A stretch of DNA of 64,000 nucleotides from Ulota crispa (Eukaryota > Streptophyta > Bryopsida > Orthotrichales > Orthotrichaceae): contig OY987246.1 in assembly GCA_963920765.1 (NCBI GenBank), positions 3,474,501 through 3,538,500 on the forward strand, in the 5' to 3' direction. A model generated the notes under the pieces. It was not told the origin of the DNA. It ran no database searches and saw nothing but the letters and a program-made list of their open reading frames with translations. Below, piece after piece: positions 44,815 to 57,530 of this stretch; positions within the stretch are counted from its first letter, which is position 1; the number at the start of each line of letters is the position of its first letter. The position numbers were made by a program, and so were the translations under genes.

Positions 44815-47800
44815 CTAGTAAATACAGTCTGTAATGAATGGGTTCACAACACGAATGAAATCATCAGTATGCATTCCTAGTTTCAAATCCACCTCCCCTC
44901 CGCCAAGCCAAAAAAACCTTGGGCTGAGCTTTACAATAGCGTCTGAAAGAATGACCTGCACCATAAAATTATCCACAAAGCTTGTGAATACGCAAACAAT
45001 CCTAATATAATCTGCCCTAAAACCTGCAACCCCTTGTCAGCATTTCAATTAACCTACTTACGACATCAGGAATTGCTACAAAGATTTTGCTTACTCTGGG
45101 AACATCAACAAATGCAAAGTACAAAGATTGAAATTTTACTCAAATTATCTCTTGATCTACGGGATTACAAAATAAATTGATAAAGTTCAGGCAGAAGAGG
45201 TGATACACCACCAGGAGCATCAAAACTCACAGGTATGTCCACGCGCATTCCAATGGGAGTAACAGCATTATGTTCAAAGCCAGTCAGTTTGTTAGATTCT
45301 TCTTCTGGAGCAAGCCGCACTGTTGACAAACAAGTAACACAAAGGTAAGTAAGCCGGATAGAACAGGTCTACTCCTACTTCATCAGACAATCCTGTAAAC
45401 GACCTAGTCCAGCATGAGTCAAGCGCTCATAATCCGTCTAGATTCATCGTGCAATACGGACTATCCTTTTGTCCCTGGCAAGGACGACAGTAGCTAAAGG
45501 AAATCGATAGAGCATCAGATGAAAACAAAGCTTCATAAACTTATGGACGTTTGAGAGGACAACAACACATCTCGACAAAAATCTGCAAGATAGTAAACAA
45601 CAGAATTCAACCAAGATGTAAAGACACAACTACACCCAATCAAATAGATACTTAACTCTCTGACACTGAAGAGTATTCAGAAACTACTCAGCACAAGTGC
45701 AAAGATTTGAAACACTTACAATTGAATCTTTTCTTGGGAATTTTCCCTTCGTTCAACGAATGAACGAATGCTTTAACTTTTTCAGCATTCAGACGTGCTG
45801 TGTACTACATCAGAAAAAAAATTCAGCACATTTGAGGTACACCAAAACAACCAAAATAGAAAAAAGATAAATTCAGCAGATTCAATCGAATTCCTCCTGT
45901 GCCTCTCAGCTCTGCAAAGTACTAACGATAGGTAGCTTCCTATCAAATCGGAAGCTGTGCAGTGTGGAAGAAATGGACAAGATGATGTTCAAACAAAAGG
46001 CTGCAACAACAAATCGAATACAACAATCTGATTCTGAAGCTCACAAATGAGAATGTTAGTCTGTAACCCATGCTAAACGCTTTCTGAGGCATCTAAGATT
46101 TGGAGTCGATCTAGATCGAATATACATTCTATTATATAAAGAGGTATGGAGTTTTTACCTGTACAACAATGACATAATATTTTGAGTTATTTCGGTCACT
46201 ACAATCCTTCACAGATTCTTGCGCTTGAGTATTTACCTGCATGAGAGATTGAAATAGTCAGAGTGTCTCCACTCTAAAATGCCTCTCTGCCAGAAGCACC
46301 TCTCAATACATATAACACACCAACTGAACTTCATTAAAGTTCTCTTGCAGTAAAATATAATTTAGAAAGTAAGCGCTTTTATGCAGAAAAGGAGACAATA
46401 AGACCTCACCATTACAATGCTTTTACAAAGATGTTGCACAGATGCAGCACCTAAAAGATCTCTTCGTTCCTCGTAGGTCCTCTCATAATAATCGGAAGGA
46501 ACTGTCTTGAAAGTAAATTCAGCAGCACCTGCAGCTCGTAAAAGATGCGAAAGCCGCTCCTCGACAGTCTGCTTTATCCATAACACAAAAACGGTACTCA
46601 TCAAACTGACGGAATTCAACAGTAGCGGACTCTCAAGGAACAATACCAAATTCAACTACTTAAAACCTCAAAGACGCAACAAGAATCAAACAAACTAAGC
46701 ACAAGTACAAAAGAATAACTGGAACACCAGAGAGTGCTACCAGAAAACAAAATCTTCCGTTTTCTTCCCTTCCTAATTTTCTATTTCATTGCCTCAGACA
46801 GCGTGTTTTCGATAATGTTTAAGGTAAACTACACCTATAAACGACACTTTGAGCGCTGAGCGTAGTTACTACTCCCTCTGTCCCATTATAAAGTACTCCC
46901 TCTGTCCCATTATAAAGCTCCAAAGAACTTCTCCATGAGGGATTAACTGTATTTTTTAGTCATTATGCTAGTGACAAATGCATTCTTGAATCAATATACC
47001 ACCTACCAAATATTTGCAAAATCTCAAGTTTTTATGTTGCCGTTTAGACACCCAAATTCCATGCAAAAAGCACCATATTTGTACATGTTACTAGCTCCTC
47101 ATCATTATTGATGATTTAAAGATTAGTAGCAACAATGGTATCTCATATGGGTAAGGCCAAGCTTGTTAAGAGAGGAATGCTCTTTAATTGCTTAACTTGC
47201 CCCCATGAGATCACCCATGAGATCATTGGACATGACAAACGCTTTCTCAACTGTTGAACTTAGCACAAAGGAGCTTTTAGTGGGACAAGAACTATGCCTA
47301 ATTTGGAGCATCATAATAGGACAAAGGGAGTATTAAGGTAGGAGGCTTATATTCCGCTCAGGCTCTAAAACCGTCCACCTTCTCAAATATATTTCATGTG
47401 TACATGCTGTTTTTTACAAGTTTCAAAATGTACAAGCAAAGTACATTTGAGGAGGTGAACCCTTTTAAAGCCCTATGGCCTTTTCACTTCAAAATTTTAT
47501 AACTAATTCCACAAAGCTCCAAAAAATATGAAACAACTTGGTTAGACGTCAATTCTTCTTGTCTTTCAAGGAAAATTTACCGAAATATAGTTCAAGAAGT
47601 TTCACCTCCCCAAAATTCAGTTTCAGCCCTTAGATGGTCCATTGATGAGCCTCCTACCTTACCGTCATAGTCAATTTTCATAACATCTTGATCTTAAATC
47701 GAAGAGTATTCTAATGCACCAAAGCAAGCATTATTAGAATAATGTATACAACACTTATAAGGATTCTTGTTAGAGGATCTAGATCTGACACAAGTTATCA

Positions 47801-48261
47801 TATTGAGGTGGTGAAAATTCTCAAAATCAATATGTTTATATGCTGCAGAGGTTTTATAATCCAATACGTGTCTCAATAAGGGACCTTTACCCTAAATTCT
47901 CTGTTATTACGCCAAAAGCACGCGCACAAAGATCGAAAAAGATTCAAAAACGTCCAACTTATGATCAAAGTAGAAATCCGAGAACAGAATCAAACAGTTC
48001 AAATCCTTTTTCCGGCAACTTTGACACCAAATTTCATGTCAAAAAAATAGCGCGGATCTGATCCTTTCAATTCATCTTTACCTCGCAGCTTTCATTCGAA
48101 ACACGTTGCTGATCGCCATTTTCTAAAGCGATATCACCACCTCCGCTCGATTCCTCTGTCGCAGTGTCCGACAACCGACGCTCCAAACTGGTAATCAACT
48201 CGAGAATACGAAATTGACGTTTCTCCAGAGCTTCGGCAGAGGCAGCCTGTCCCTCCACCAT
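44815..48261 (-). CDS. YbaK/aminoacyl-tRNA deacylase-domain protein, complete six-exon gene
   Basis: YbaK-domain proteins hydrolyse mischarged aminoacyl-tRNAs or act as related editing factors. The plant protein of this architecture is uncharacterised as far as I know. Exons on the minus strand: 48082-48261, 46410-46568, 46159-46236, 45720-45804, 45231-45319 and 44815-44955, all GT-AG, phases consistent, 243 residues. The N-terminal 60 residues (EALEKRQFRILELITSLERR) look coiled-coil. The YbaK part includes GAASVQHLCKSIVM, NSKYYVIVVQ, LNEGKIPKKRFN, GFEHNAVTPIGMR and RFFWLGGGEVDLKLG, ending TDCIY. The NAVTPIGM and GGGEVDLKLG motifs are typical of the fold. The first intron (about 1.5 kb) holds two MITEs. 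Substrate amino acid is not predictable from the sequence. Confidence 0.92.
46872..47330. mobile_element. Stowaway-like MITE, copy 2, with a doubled left end
   Basis: TA flanks both sides (46870-46871 and 47331-47332). The left end CTCCCTCTGTCCCATTATAA occurs twice in tandem, from 46872 and 46896. The right end is CATAATAGGACAAAGGGAG. Homologous to 21948-22358. It lies in the first intron of the YbaK gene. Confidence 0.88.
47336..47659. mobile_element. TA-flanked MITE, G family copy 1
   Basis: TA at 47334-47335 and 47660-47661; perfect ends AGGTAGGAGGC and GCCTCCTACCT. 324 bp, homologous to 51094-51441. It sits three bases from the Stowaway copy's TA flank, in the same YbaK intron. Confidence 0.88.
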
Positions 48262-48569
48262 TTTTGAAAAAGAAGCTAAGCTTACCCACTAATGCAAGAT
48301 CGTGTTCAAAAACCGCAAATTTAAAAATCGGTAACTCTAAGGACGCAATCTTAGAAGCTTGATCGGAGTTAACGTACGAGTAATCACGCAGCCTGAATTG
48401 CTCACCATGGTACAAACCCTAATTTCGTGAACATAGCGGATCGACGCTCACGAGATGCCTCGTATTGCGCGCTGAATGGCATTGCTGAAAAGGATGAGAA
48501 GCATCGATCGGAACGATATCATCCAAAAATAGGATGCATTTCCCGGTCTTAGTGCAAACTTTCATGCTA

Positions 48570-48812
48570 AGGTAGGAGCACCCATAAGCGTCAGTGTCCC
48601 CATAACCGCCACTTCTGAAATCTTGAAAAATCTGTGGAAGTGAATAGATGTAATTACAAGGATGTACAACATGTGAACATATAATCTTAGTGCTGATATT
48701 AGGTGCAATTGCAGTCGGCCCATTAAAAATTCACAACTTATTCTCACAGTATCCAAGTAATACACTCAAATGTGCAAACTCATCATTTGGATGCTACTCA
48801 TCATAATTTACA
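48570..48812. mobile_element. TA-flanked MITE, M family copy 5, truncated on the right
   Basis: TA then AGGTAGGAGCACCCATAAGC at the left. The body matches 33770-34084 in reverse until about 48812, where the partner end is absent. It lies about 310 bp upstream of the YbaK gene start. Confidence 0.7.
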
Positions 48813-48815
48813 TGT

Positions 48816-51070
48816 GAAGCTTTATTTCATGACATTCCCATAAGTAATGCAAAAGCTAGAAGGTTTTTTCAAATTCAATGTCAAACGAAGCAACAAAAAA
48901 TGTATTCTATTTTTTTTATTTTTTTTATTTAAAGAATTGTATAGATTGATACCTACTCAAAAAAAATTAAATCACTCAATTCCAAATAATAAGGTAAGAG
49001 TTAAAAGGAGTTTTATTTGGCGGGCAATGAAGGTAGGAAGAGGGTAGAAAAAACATATAAAGTTTTCTTTTACTCTCAATTTTGAAAATTTTCAAATGAA
49101 AATGAAAATTCAAGGTACTAATTGTCTATTAGAGCATTTTCACCATTGGGATTAACAATTTTCAAATTCTTCCTAAACTTATTAGCATATTAATTAGTTA
49201 TATCTTTCATTCATCAATACCTTTCACTTTACAATTTTTGTAAAAATGAGTCCAAATTTTTTTTGGTTAAACTTTTTTATATATCCTTTCAACCCATTTT
49301 CCAATATTTTACCAAAATTGCACAAGAAACAAAACATACATGTTTTCTCTAAAAAGTTTGAAAAACAAAACTTCACCTTATGGAAGGATTAGAAAAGCTT
49401 ACATTTTGAAATTTAAGCATATTAATCTTGCAATTGGTGGGGATATTCATTTTGAAATTTTGGGACAATGTACTTGTGCAAGTCAACCAATAGATTTTAT
49501 GGTTGGATTTGTTAAAAAGTAAGTTTCAATCAAAATTTTGACTGATTTAGGGACTAGTATTTTGAAGCAGTTTTGGGCCTCTAAACATGAAAGCATTTTA
49601 GTGGCCAGACACTTGTTGGAATACCAATTTTAGTTTCTGATTGTGTTATAATCCAACACACTTTCATTCATGGCTATGTAATTTATGTAATTTATGTAAT
49701 TCCTTTGTTATTTTTGTAATTTTTTTTTTTGATACAATAAAAAAAGTTGGCTCTTATAGGAGCCAAAATTTGTTGGATATCATAATATAATTAGGTGTTA
49801 GAGCAAATATATCCAAATATTATAGTATGTTGTGAATTACTTGCTCTAGAAAAAATCGTCACACTTCATGATAATTGTGAAGCATGATATGATTATGAAA
49901 AAGTACTTATGTAGAGGATATATGCTTTGTCACGAACAGAGATTTTTTGGCATACAAACAACCAAATTTATAGTCTGTATATAATTTATAAATTGCTCGT
50001 GTCTGTTGTGAAACTTCATGATGTCATTATGATGATATTATCCATTGTTATTTTCCTTCAAGAAAAACCAAGGCTCATAAAATGTATTTCATTGTGGTTT
50101 ATTTAAATTGATATAATCCAAAGCGTAAAAAATGTAAATACACACGATCAAATGGCCTACACTAACTTATAAACATGAGATGTGTTTAGGGATGCTAAAT
50201 ACTATTCATTCAGCGACTTCAACGATGAGAAAATTTGTATATAAATGACCAAATCCATCATCTACATAGTTTGCCTTGGATAAATACTTCCCCTTGAAGA
50301 TCAACAAATGTAAGGATTTTCAAAAAAATTGAAGATATAGTTTAAAACACATTCAAACGACGGTTTCAAAATAAAAAATAAAAACCTATAATGTATAGAA
50401 TATATATATCAAATTGAATACAATCTATAAATTGTACTTACTCATTCTTACTGATAAAAATTGAAACAGAAAATTAAAAACTCCTTCACAAATTGACTAT
50501 CAATCAAAATTAGCAATTTTCATGAGACATCTAGGTTTGTAATTCAAATTCTTATTATAATGATTTTTCATTTCTCATTTTTCATTTTATTTGTCTTTTC
50601 TCTTGAAGTCGTTTTTGAATAATCACCTTTTGCTATTTTGTTTATAAAGTTTAAGAGATGCAACTCAGTTGGACTCTTTGAACAATTTTTTTTTTATAGA
50701 GTTTTGGAGATCTATGTCACAAATGTTACATAGCTAGCATAAAAATCTAATAACATGCATATGGATGACATAAAAAGCATACTCACGTATGTATTGGACT
50801 TAGTTACACTTTTACAGCTTTTATAATTTGAAACCCTTAATTCTCAAGGGATAGAGAAATGCCACATTTACATGCGTCATTTTCACAAACACGATGTCCT
50901 CAGTCAATAAAACTACACGAGTCACTAAGTTACTGCATGATTTACTAATTTACTACTAACAACTATGGAGCAGAGATACTTGGGGGCTAGCTCCATGGTC
51001 ATGCTGGTGTACGGCCTTCACTCATGCATTGTGGCCACTGTATAATTCAAGTTGTCAGAACCAGTGCCCA
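48816..51070. other. AT-rich intergenic DNA
   Basis: Short frames only. A small ATGTAATTT tandem run lies near 49675-49700. No gene or paired termini recognised. Confidence 0.45.
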
Positions 51071-51582
51071 CATAACATTCAGTAGCACTAGTAAGGTAGA
51101 AGGCTTGAAAACCGTCCAGGCTCTAAAATCGCTCATCCTCTAAAATGTTCTCACTCGGTACATGTATTTTTTCATAGACTTCTCAAATGTGCAGGTGGTA
51201 TACATTTGAGGAGGTGAGCGGTTATAGAGCCCTATGCCACTTCAGTTTCAAAATTTCATAACTAATTCCACAAAATTTCATAACTAATTCCACAAAATTT
51301 CAAAAAATATGAAACAACTTGGGTTAGATGTCAATTCTTCTTATCTTTCAAGGAAATTTTATTGAAAAATATTTCAAGAAGTTTTACCTCCCCAAAATTC
51401 AATTTCAGCCCTTAGATGGTCGGTTTTTGGGCCTTCTACCTTAAAGGCTGCCCTCCCTCCAAGAGAACGGTGTGGAATATTCCACACCCTTCTTTAACTA
51501 TGGAGACACTTGGTTGAATTTGTCAGATTTTATGAAAGGGAGGCTTAGTTCAATGCACACATGTTGAAGGGACCAGACGTAT

Positions 51583-51613
<31 letters not shown>

Positions 51614-51688
51614 TTGTCAAGATGAAGTTCATGGATGATACCTGAAGAGAGGGAAAGGCAACCTCTCTTCAGGCTACTGAATGTTATG
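51071..51688. mobile_element. MITE family N copy 1, hosting a nested G element
   Basis: Perfect inverted ends CATAACATTCAGTAG and CTACTGAATGTTATG. The element contains G copy 2 at 51094-51441. The remainder matches 52543-52822 (GTGTGGAATAT, AGAGAGGGAAAGGCAACCTC). A poly-A run of 20 or more lies near 51590. No clear target duplication. Confidence 0.8.
51094..51441. mobile_element. TA-flanked MITE, G family copy 2
   Basis: TA at 51092-51093 and 51442-51443; ends AGGTAGAAGGC and GCCTTCTACCT. 348 bp, homologous to 47336-47659, with a small internal duplication of CATAACTAATTCCACAAAAT near 51265. Confidence 0.9.
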
Positions 51689-52458
51689 CAAGTGATGTTT
51701 GCCACTTTTTACACTTTTGTTGATGGTAAGTTTAGTCACTGCCTTTCATGAGCATTTTAGGGTCAATGTCCATGCTGCCTGTGGAATTGACATTAAAGAA
51801 ATGACAAACAATCTTGTAAGTTACAGCAAACTGTGTGTTGTTTGTGCGTTTTCCGATTTTGTGCCAGTATGGAAGTTTGCCCATAGAATTGGAGAAATAA
51901 CATTTATATTTAGTGTTCACAAATGAGGCTAAATGAAGCAAAGTTTTCTACCGTTTGTTTGTAGGTTACAAAGTATGAGAATAGGATGGTGTCAAATTTG
52001 AATGTTTAGCACATTTATCAATGTTTTAGGCACTCATGTTAATTATGAAAGTCACTTTTAGGATGATAATTGGTTACTGGAACTTGGTATGCTCATCTTT
52101 CTAGTTGGGTCCCTTTACACTAAGAACCAAGGTTGTTTTACACTAAAAATGGAGTTGTTTTGGAGCAGTAAAAGGACCGCCAGCTTAGGGCTCTTGTTGA
52201 TTCAATTTTTGAACCCAATCCCAAGGGCTTCAACCTAGGAGTCACCGCCAAAATTCTGAATTTTTTTTAAATGCTCAAAAGACAAGAGTTCTGAAGAAGC
52301 CTAAGCTCAAGGATGGGGTTCACCAAAAAAAAGAAGCCGGTTTGCGGCCTTCGGGCTATTGCCAAATTTCATTTAAAATATAAATTTTAATCAAACTTAT
52401 ATTTTTTGAATGGGAATATTTTTATGCTTGATGTTAATACTAGTAGTAGTTGGGACTC
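51689..52458. other. intergenic stretch
   Basis: A 75-codon plus frame at 51699-51926 has no domain. Nothing supportable. Confidence 0.4.
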
Positions 52459-52462
52459 TTAA

Positions 52463-52542
52463 CCCTTAAATGTCTCTACATACATTGCTATATTATTGAC
52501 ATTTACTACCATCAAGAAGTTTTAACATGGGATCTCAAATAG
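52463..52542. mobile_element. family D copy 3, left-end fragment
   Basis: TTAA at 52459-52462, then CCCTTAAATGTCTC and a body matching D2 (ACATTTACTACCATCAAGAA against the GGCATTTGCTACC region). It is cut off where N copy 2 begins. Confidence 0.65.
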
Positions 52543-52822
52543 CATAACATTCAGTAGCATTCAGCACGCATGCCCTCTCTCCAATTGAAGAGTGTGGAAT
52601 ATTTCACACCCATCAGTAGCTAAGAGGACAGTTGGTTGAATTTGTAAAGAGTTTATGAAAGAGAGGTTTAGCTTAGTGCACATACGTCAATGTGGGGGCT
52701 AGCCATGTCAAGAAATTAAATAAAATATATTTAAACTTCTTTGTTTTTTGTCATGATGAAGTTCAAAAATGATACCTAAAGAGAGGGAAAGGCAACCTCT
52801 CTTCATACTACTAAATGTTATG
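52543..52822. mobile_element. MITE family N copy 2
   Basis: Ends CATAACATTCAGTAG and CTACTAAATGTTATG; 280 bp, homologous to the parts of N copy 1 outside its nested element. It interrupts or truncates D copy 3. Confidence 0.8.
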
Positions 52823-53225
52823 AGCTCATTAAGACTGCATTGATCTATATCCCAACTTTAACAACTGTGACCATATCTTTGGACAACACCATACAATAAA
52901 ACGGAACTCTCAACAACTTCACTTGGTCTCCTTCTTCATTCTTTATCTTGTGAAATCTTCAAGACTTGTACTTATGGCCTCAATTTTTGATCTCAAGATC
53001 TCTACACACAAAAGAAAATTATTCCAATTACAAATTTTATTTTTCAATACATGTTTAAGGCAGTTCTTGAACCCACACGTGATGGAATTGTTGGTATAGA
53101 ATGGCTCTTAGTCTTGACGGTCTAAAATTCTAATGTAAAGTGACCCTCAGTTTATTCAAAAATGAAGCATGAGTTAACTCTTATTGCAACACTATTAATT
53201 CTATTATTACACCGCATGAATTTGC
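52823..53225. other. short intergenic stretch
   Basis: No gene or repeat pair identified. Confidence 0.4.
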
Positions 53226-53229
53226 TTAA

Positions 53230-54141
53230 CCCCTACAAGACCAAACCCCTTTTTAGAAACATAGCAATTTTGGGCAAGTACTTGTGATTGGAGCTTTTCA
53301 TATTTTAGGCTGAAATCTTAAAAGAATGTGGGGACAAGGTTTATCTTTCATATGCAATAAATTTCATGACATTTTGAATTACAAGTAAAATGTTATGGCC
53401 TAATATGTTGTTTTTTACGTTTGTTGGGCAGCCTGGGCAGATTTTTAAAAATTACTTTTTCCAAAAACAAAAATTCCAAATTGGTTTAGGAAATTTATGT
53501 GAATGTAGGAAGCTTGAACCATTCCATTTGGATTAATGAGATGAAAGTTATGAGGATTTTTTGTTTGTGTCCAATTATAGATTCTCTACTCCAAAATAAA
53601 CTTTGAAGTCCTTTGTTTTACTCAATTTTCAACATTTTGGAAAAAAAAACAAAACCAAAGGATGAAGATTGTTTATGAAAACATTATGACCATTGGGATT
53701 GGCATTTTTCATTTCCATAATTAAATTCTTAACAATTTAGCATTTTGAATCATTCTCTAGTTCTTTTTACTTACTAATTTTTTTCCATATGTTATGAAAC
53801 TCCAAATGATTTGAAACTTTTTTGACATGTACTTTACTTAGGTGGAATCAAGAATTTAGAAAAGCACCTCCCACATGGCCTTTTTGCCTTAAGAATTTCA
53901 CCTTTTGAAAGGTAGCTGTCAGGTTTTTCACAAGACATTTTTGAATATTCACACCATTCTAACTTCCAATTCACGTGGTGAAAACCTTTGAATTTTTTTC
54001 CACATCTTCTATAACCATTCTTTTACAAGATCCTATGGTCACATGTGCACAAAAATGTATTTGTTTTCAAATTTGGTTGATGCTCTAAAAATGGCAATTT
54101 TGAAGAGTTTTTGGTGAAAACTTTGCTCGGTCCTTTAGGGG
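53230..54141. mobile_element. TTAA-flanked MITE, family A copy 4
   Basis: TTAA at 53226-53229 and 54142-54145; starts CCCCTACAAGACCAAACCCC and ends CTCGGTCCTTTAGGGG. 912 bp, body homologous to A1a (GATTCTCTACTC, ACCATTGGGATT). Non-coding. Confidence 0.88.
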
Positions 54142-54145
54142 TTAA

Positions 54146-54876
54146 TCTCGTTGAGTTGTTTTGAGGTAAATTATTCACTCTTTCATCCCTCATACTTGCC
54201 TGGCTTTCTTATTGACCATAACTTAATCTGACACCAGAATTTGTTCCTCAAGAGCACCTCCTCTGAGCCAATGATTGTGGAGAACCGGCTATCAATACCA
54301 AGTCAACCGTTTTATTAAAAAGAGTACCAGTTGAGATTTGAAAACACCTGATCAAAAATTAGCCAAATTTTTCAAAAAATCTGAATATAATGCATTATAG
54401 CGTAAATATAAGTAATATCCGGTGCATGCCCATGAGAAATTGGTTGAAATGAGAAATGTTAGATTTTAGCCTGTGAAGCTAAATTTTCTCCTCAAATGCT
54501 TACCAAACTTTATGAGGATTCTACAAGGGTTTGCAACTCCATGTAGCAAGAACAGTAATTTTATCAACAATTCATGTGGTGTTTCTAAGGTGCTTCTGAT
54601 GTAGAATTCACATAAACATAAGTCGGTGACACCAACCTTCCTGTCGGATTTTGTCGCTTTGCATGATTATCAACCTCGAAAAGAAAACACATATTTATCA
54701 ACACATGCACTAGATTTCAAAACTAGAACCTATTATTCTTGTGGACTATGAGTTTTTTTAGTATAGAAAATTGACTATAAAAAATTGCAATTTGTCAACT
54801 TATTTTACAACCTTACAGAAAGGCGTTTGCAATTAGCGACCGCTGTGTGTGTTTCGTATCCTTGGCTTGAGGAGGG
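54146..54876. other. intergenic stretch between TTAA elements
   Basis: No gene or paired termini identified. Confidence 0.4.
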
Positions 54877-54880
54877 TTAA

Positions 54881-55490
54881 CCCCCCTAAATGCCCAAGGC
54901 CTTTATGAACTTCTTGGTATTTTCAGTATAGTGAACAATCAACCAGTTTTTTCATAAATCTCATCAAGTTTTTTAAAACTGTAACCGTATAAATGTAAAC
55001 TTGGCCATGGAAAAAGAAAACACAACAATAACGTTCAAACATGAGGGTGTTAAAATTGCAAAAGTGACTTGAAGTTTTCTAAGCCTCATTTCACATGTCA
55101 AATCTAAAAAGTTGGTCATCAAAAAAATATGAGGTTTAAGGTCATTACATGTTTAGCCTCAACCAATTTACGACTTTCAAAATCTACTCCCCTATTTTTT
55201 CTAAATGGATTTCTAATGCGGATTTTTCTCCAAGCTCAAGTGTATTTGAGGCTCATTTTCAAGATCTTCCAACACTAGAAAACTCAAGATTGCATTGAAC
55301 ACCCTTGTACAAAATCTTGAATAGAAAAATCATGATCATTCATTTTCAAAATCAGATTTTTGATGTTGAAAATAGATTTCAAAACAAACTTATTTTCAAA
55401 AGAAAATACCAAAAGTAGTGATTTGATAAGATTTTATTTGTCTTCAAAGTTTTGCAAACACCCAAATTGGGTGCCTTGGGCATTTAGGGG
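54881..55490. mobile_element. TTAA-flanked MITE, family C copy 3
   Basis: TTAA at 54877-54880 and 55491-55494. The ends CCCCTAAATGCCCAAGGC and GCCTTGGGCATTTAGGGG are perfect inverses over 18 bp, the best-preserved pair in the window; two extra C bases follow the left TTAA. Reverse orientation to C1, C2 and C4. Confidence 0.93.
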
Positions 55491-55633
55491 TTAATAGTTG
55501 TCAATGCCCTTCTTTTACACAAAGATTTGCAAATTAGTTTTTCACGAAACCAATACTTATAACAAAAATGAAGTTCACCTTTCTTTGATTTTGTGAGAAC
55601 AACAATTGAGTATACCAAAAGCAAAGTTTTTAA

Positions 55634-56282
55634 CCCCTAGATGACATTGAGGACAGAGTGTGCCCTTAATCAGTTTTTGAAGTTAAATAAAACCTTATCA
55701 AATTATTATTTGTAGTAGTTTATATTTTTGAAAAAATATATTTGAAGTTTAGATTTAGCTTCAACATTTTGATTTTGCAAATGATTGATTATGATTTTTC
55801 TATTCAAGATTTTGTGCATGGGTGTCCATTGCAATCTTGAGTTTATGTAGTGTTAAGGGCTCTTGAGAATGAGCCTCAAACACACTAGATCTTTGAGAAA
55901 AAATCACATTTGAAATTCATTTAAGAAAATTGTAGATTAGATTTTGAGAAGTCATAAATTGATCGGGGTTATACATGTTAGGCTCTTTAACCTCATATTT
56001 TTTTGGTGACCAGCTTTTTATATTGATATTTGAAAAGAAGATTGAAAGACTTCAAATCACTTTTATAGTTTTAACACTTTCATGATTAAACATTAAAATC
56101 TTTCAATCCATAAGAGATATTGTTGTATTTTCTTTTTTGCTATGATCTCTAACATGTCTAGTTTGATTTTATACGGTTACAATTCAAAAAGAATTGATAC
56201 AACTTATCAAAATGTTGACTTTTGTTTCAAGTTAGAACAAGTTCCTACACTGAGCTCAGGAAGTTCCAAGGTCATTTTGGGG
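55634..56282. mobile_element. TTAA-flanked MITE, family C copy 4
   Basis: TTAA at 55630-55633 and 56283-56286; starts CCCCTAGATGACATTGAGG and ends CCAAGGTCATTTTGGGG. 649 bp, body as C1. Lies about 135 bp from C3. Confidence 0.88.
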
Positions 56283-56286
56283 TTAA

Positions 56287-57125
56287 GCAGCATTTATGCT
56301 TGAAATTACAATGCAGAATTCAACATTGATTTAATGTTTTCAATGCTGTTCTCACAGTTATTCCCACAAAAAAAGTATTAATACTATACTTGTGAAATCA
56401 TCACGTTTACATGTAATCAAATTTTTAAAGCCAACAATACTTTAAGCTACACCAATGAATCAAGTTCCTCATGTACAATGTAAATTTTCTTTAGTGGTGG
56501 ATGTGAACAATGTTATGAACAATGACCTTTTTCACTAGCAATATTGGTGAACAATGTCATATAAGTGTCTTTTAGAGAGGCAATTTTATGTATTGCACCC
56601 TTGAACCTATTTTCACTCACCTTGTTTTATCATTCCAAATCCATATTGTTATATAGAGTGCAACTAGCATTTTAGTATCTTGTATCATTAATTTTAATTC
56701 TTATGCAATCCCTATGAATCATACTAAAATTTGAGCTTCAAAAAACCAAAACCCTATTTTTGGTGAATTATTTCAAATAAAGTTAATGGTTTTACTTGAT
56801 AATTGATTGAAAAAAATTGGTGATGAGTTTCTAAAACCTAATTGCATAGATGAGTAGAACACACTCATATGCACATCTTTCTTTCTGACAATAATTTCCA
56901 AAAAGCTTCAAAATTCTTTCAATAAAGATTTTTAGTGTTAGGATGATTATAACCAAATTTAGTAAAATAAATGTCTCTATTTTTTAATTAGCTTTTGGAA
57001 AAATAAACATATCATTATGCTCAAAGGTACAAACATAATCATAATGTATGAGTCAAATAAAAAAAAATCAAATTATCATAATTAAAACATCTAGTTTACT
57101 AAATTTGGTCATGATCACTCTAATA
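56287..57125. other. AT-rich stretch with a relic of the A3 foldback sequence
   Basis: Positions about 56690-56900 resemble the arm of the foldback at 42985-43856 (CTATTTTTGGTGAATTATTT, TTGGTGATGA, ATATGCACATC). No termini are seen. Confidence 0.5.
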
Positions 57126-57129
57126 TTAA

Positions 57130-57530
57130 TCCCTAGAGGACAATGCTAAGTTTTCACTAAAATTGCTCCGAAATTGTTATTTCTAGTACAAGCACCAAAT
57201 TCTAAAAAAAATATTTTTGAACACACATAACCATAAGGTCTTGTAGTACACTAGTTTCAAAAGATGTGAAAAAAAAAATTCAAAAGTTCCCACCATGTAG
57301 ATTGTAAGATACATGAGTTTGAATTGAATTGACAAAAACCAATTTTTTTGTTTTTGCAAAACATAGGCAGCTACACTTCACAAGGTTACATTCAAATGAA
57401 CTTTTTTTCCAAAATGGTTGTAACTCTGGTTCATTCTTCAAGAGAATTTGGATACATACTTGAAAATTTTCAAATCATTTGAAATTGTACAACACATAGG
57501 AAAAAATAGTAAGTTATAAGAAGTATAGAA
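57130..57530. mobile_element. family A copy 5, one end only
   Basis: TTAA at 57126-57129, then TCCCTAGAGGACAATGC. The body is the reverse of the right part of A4 for about 400 bp, after which homology fades. No second TTAA end was found. Confidence 0.6.
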
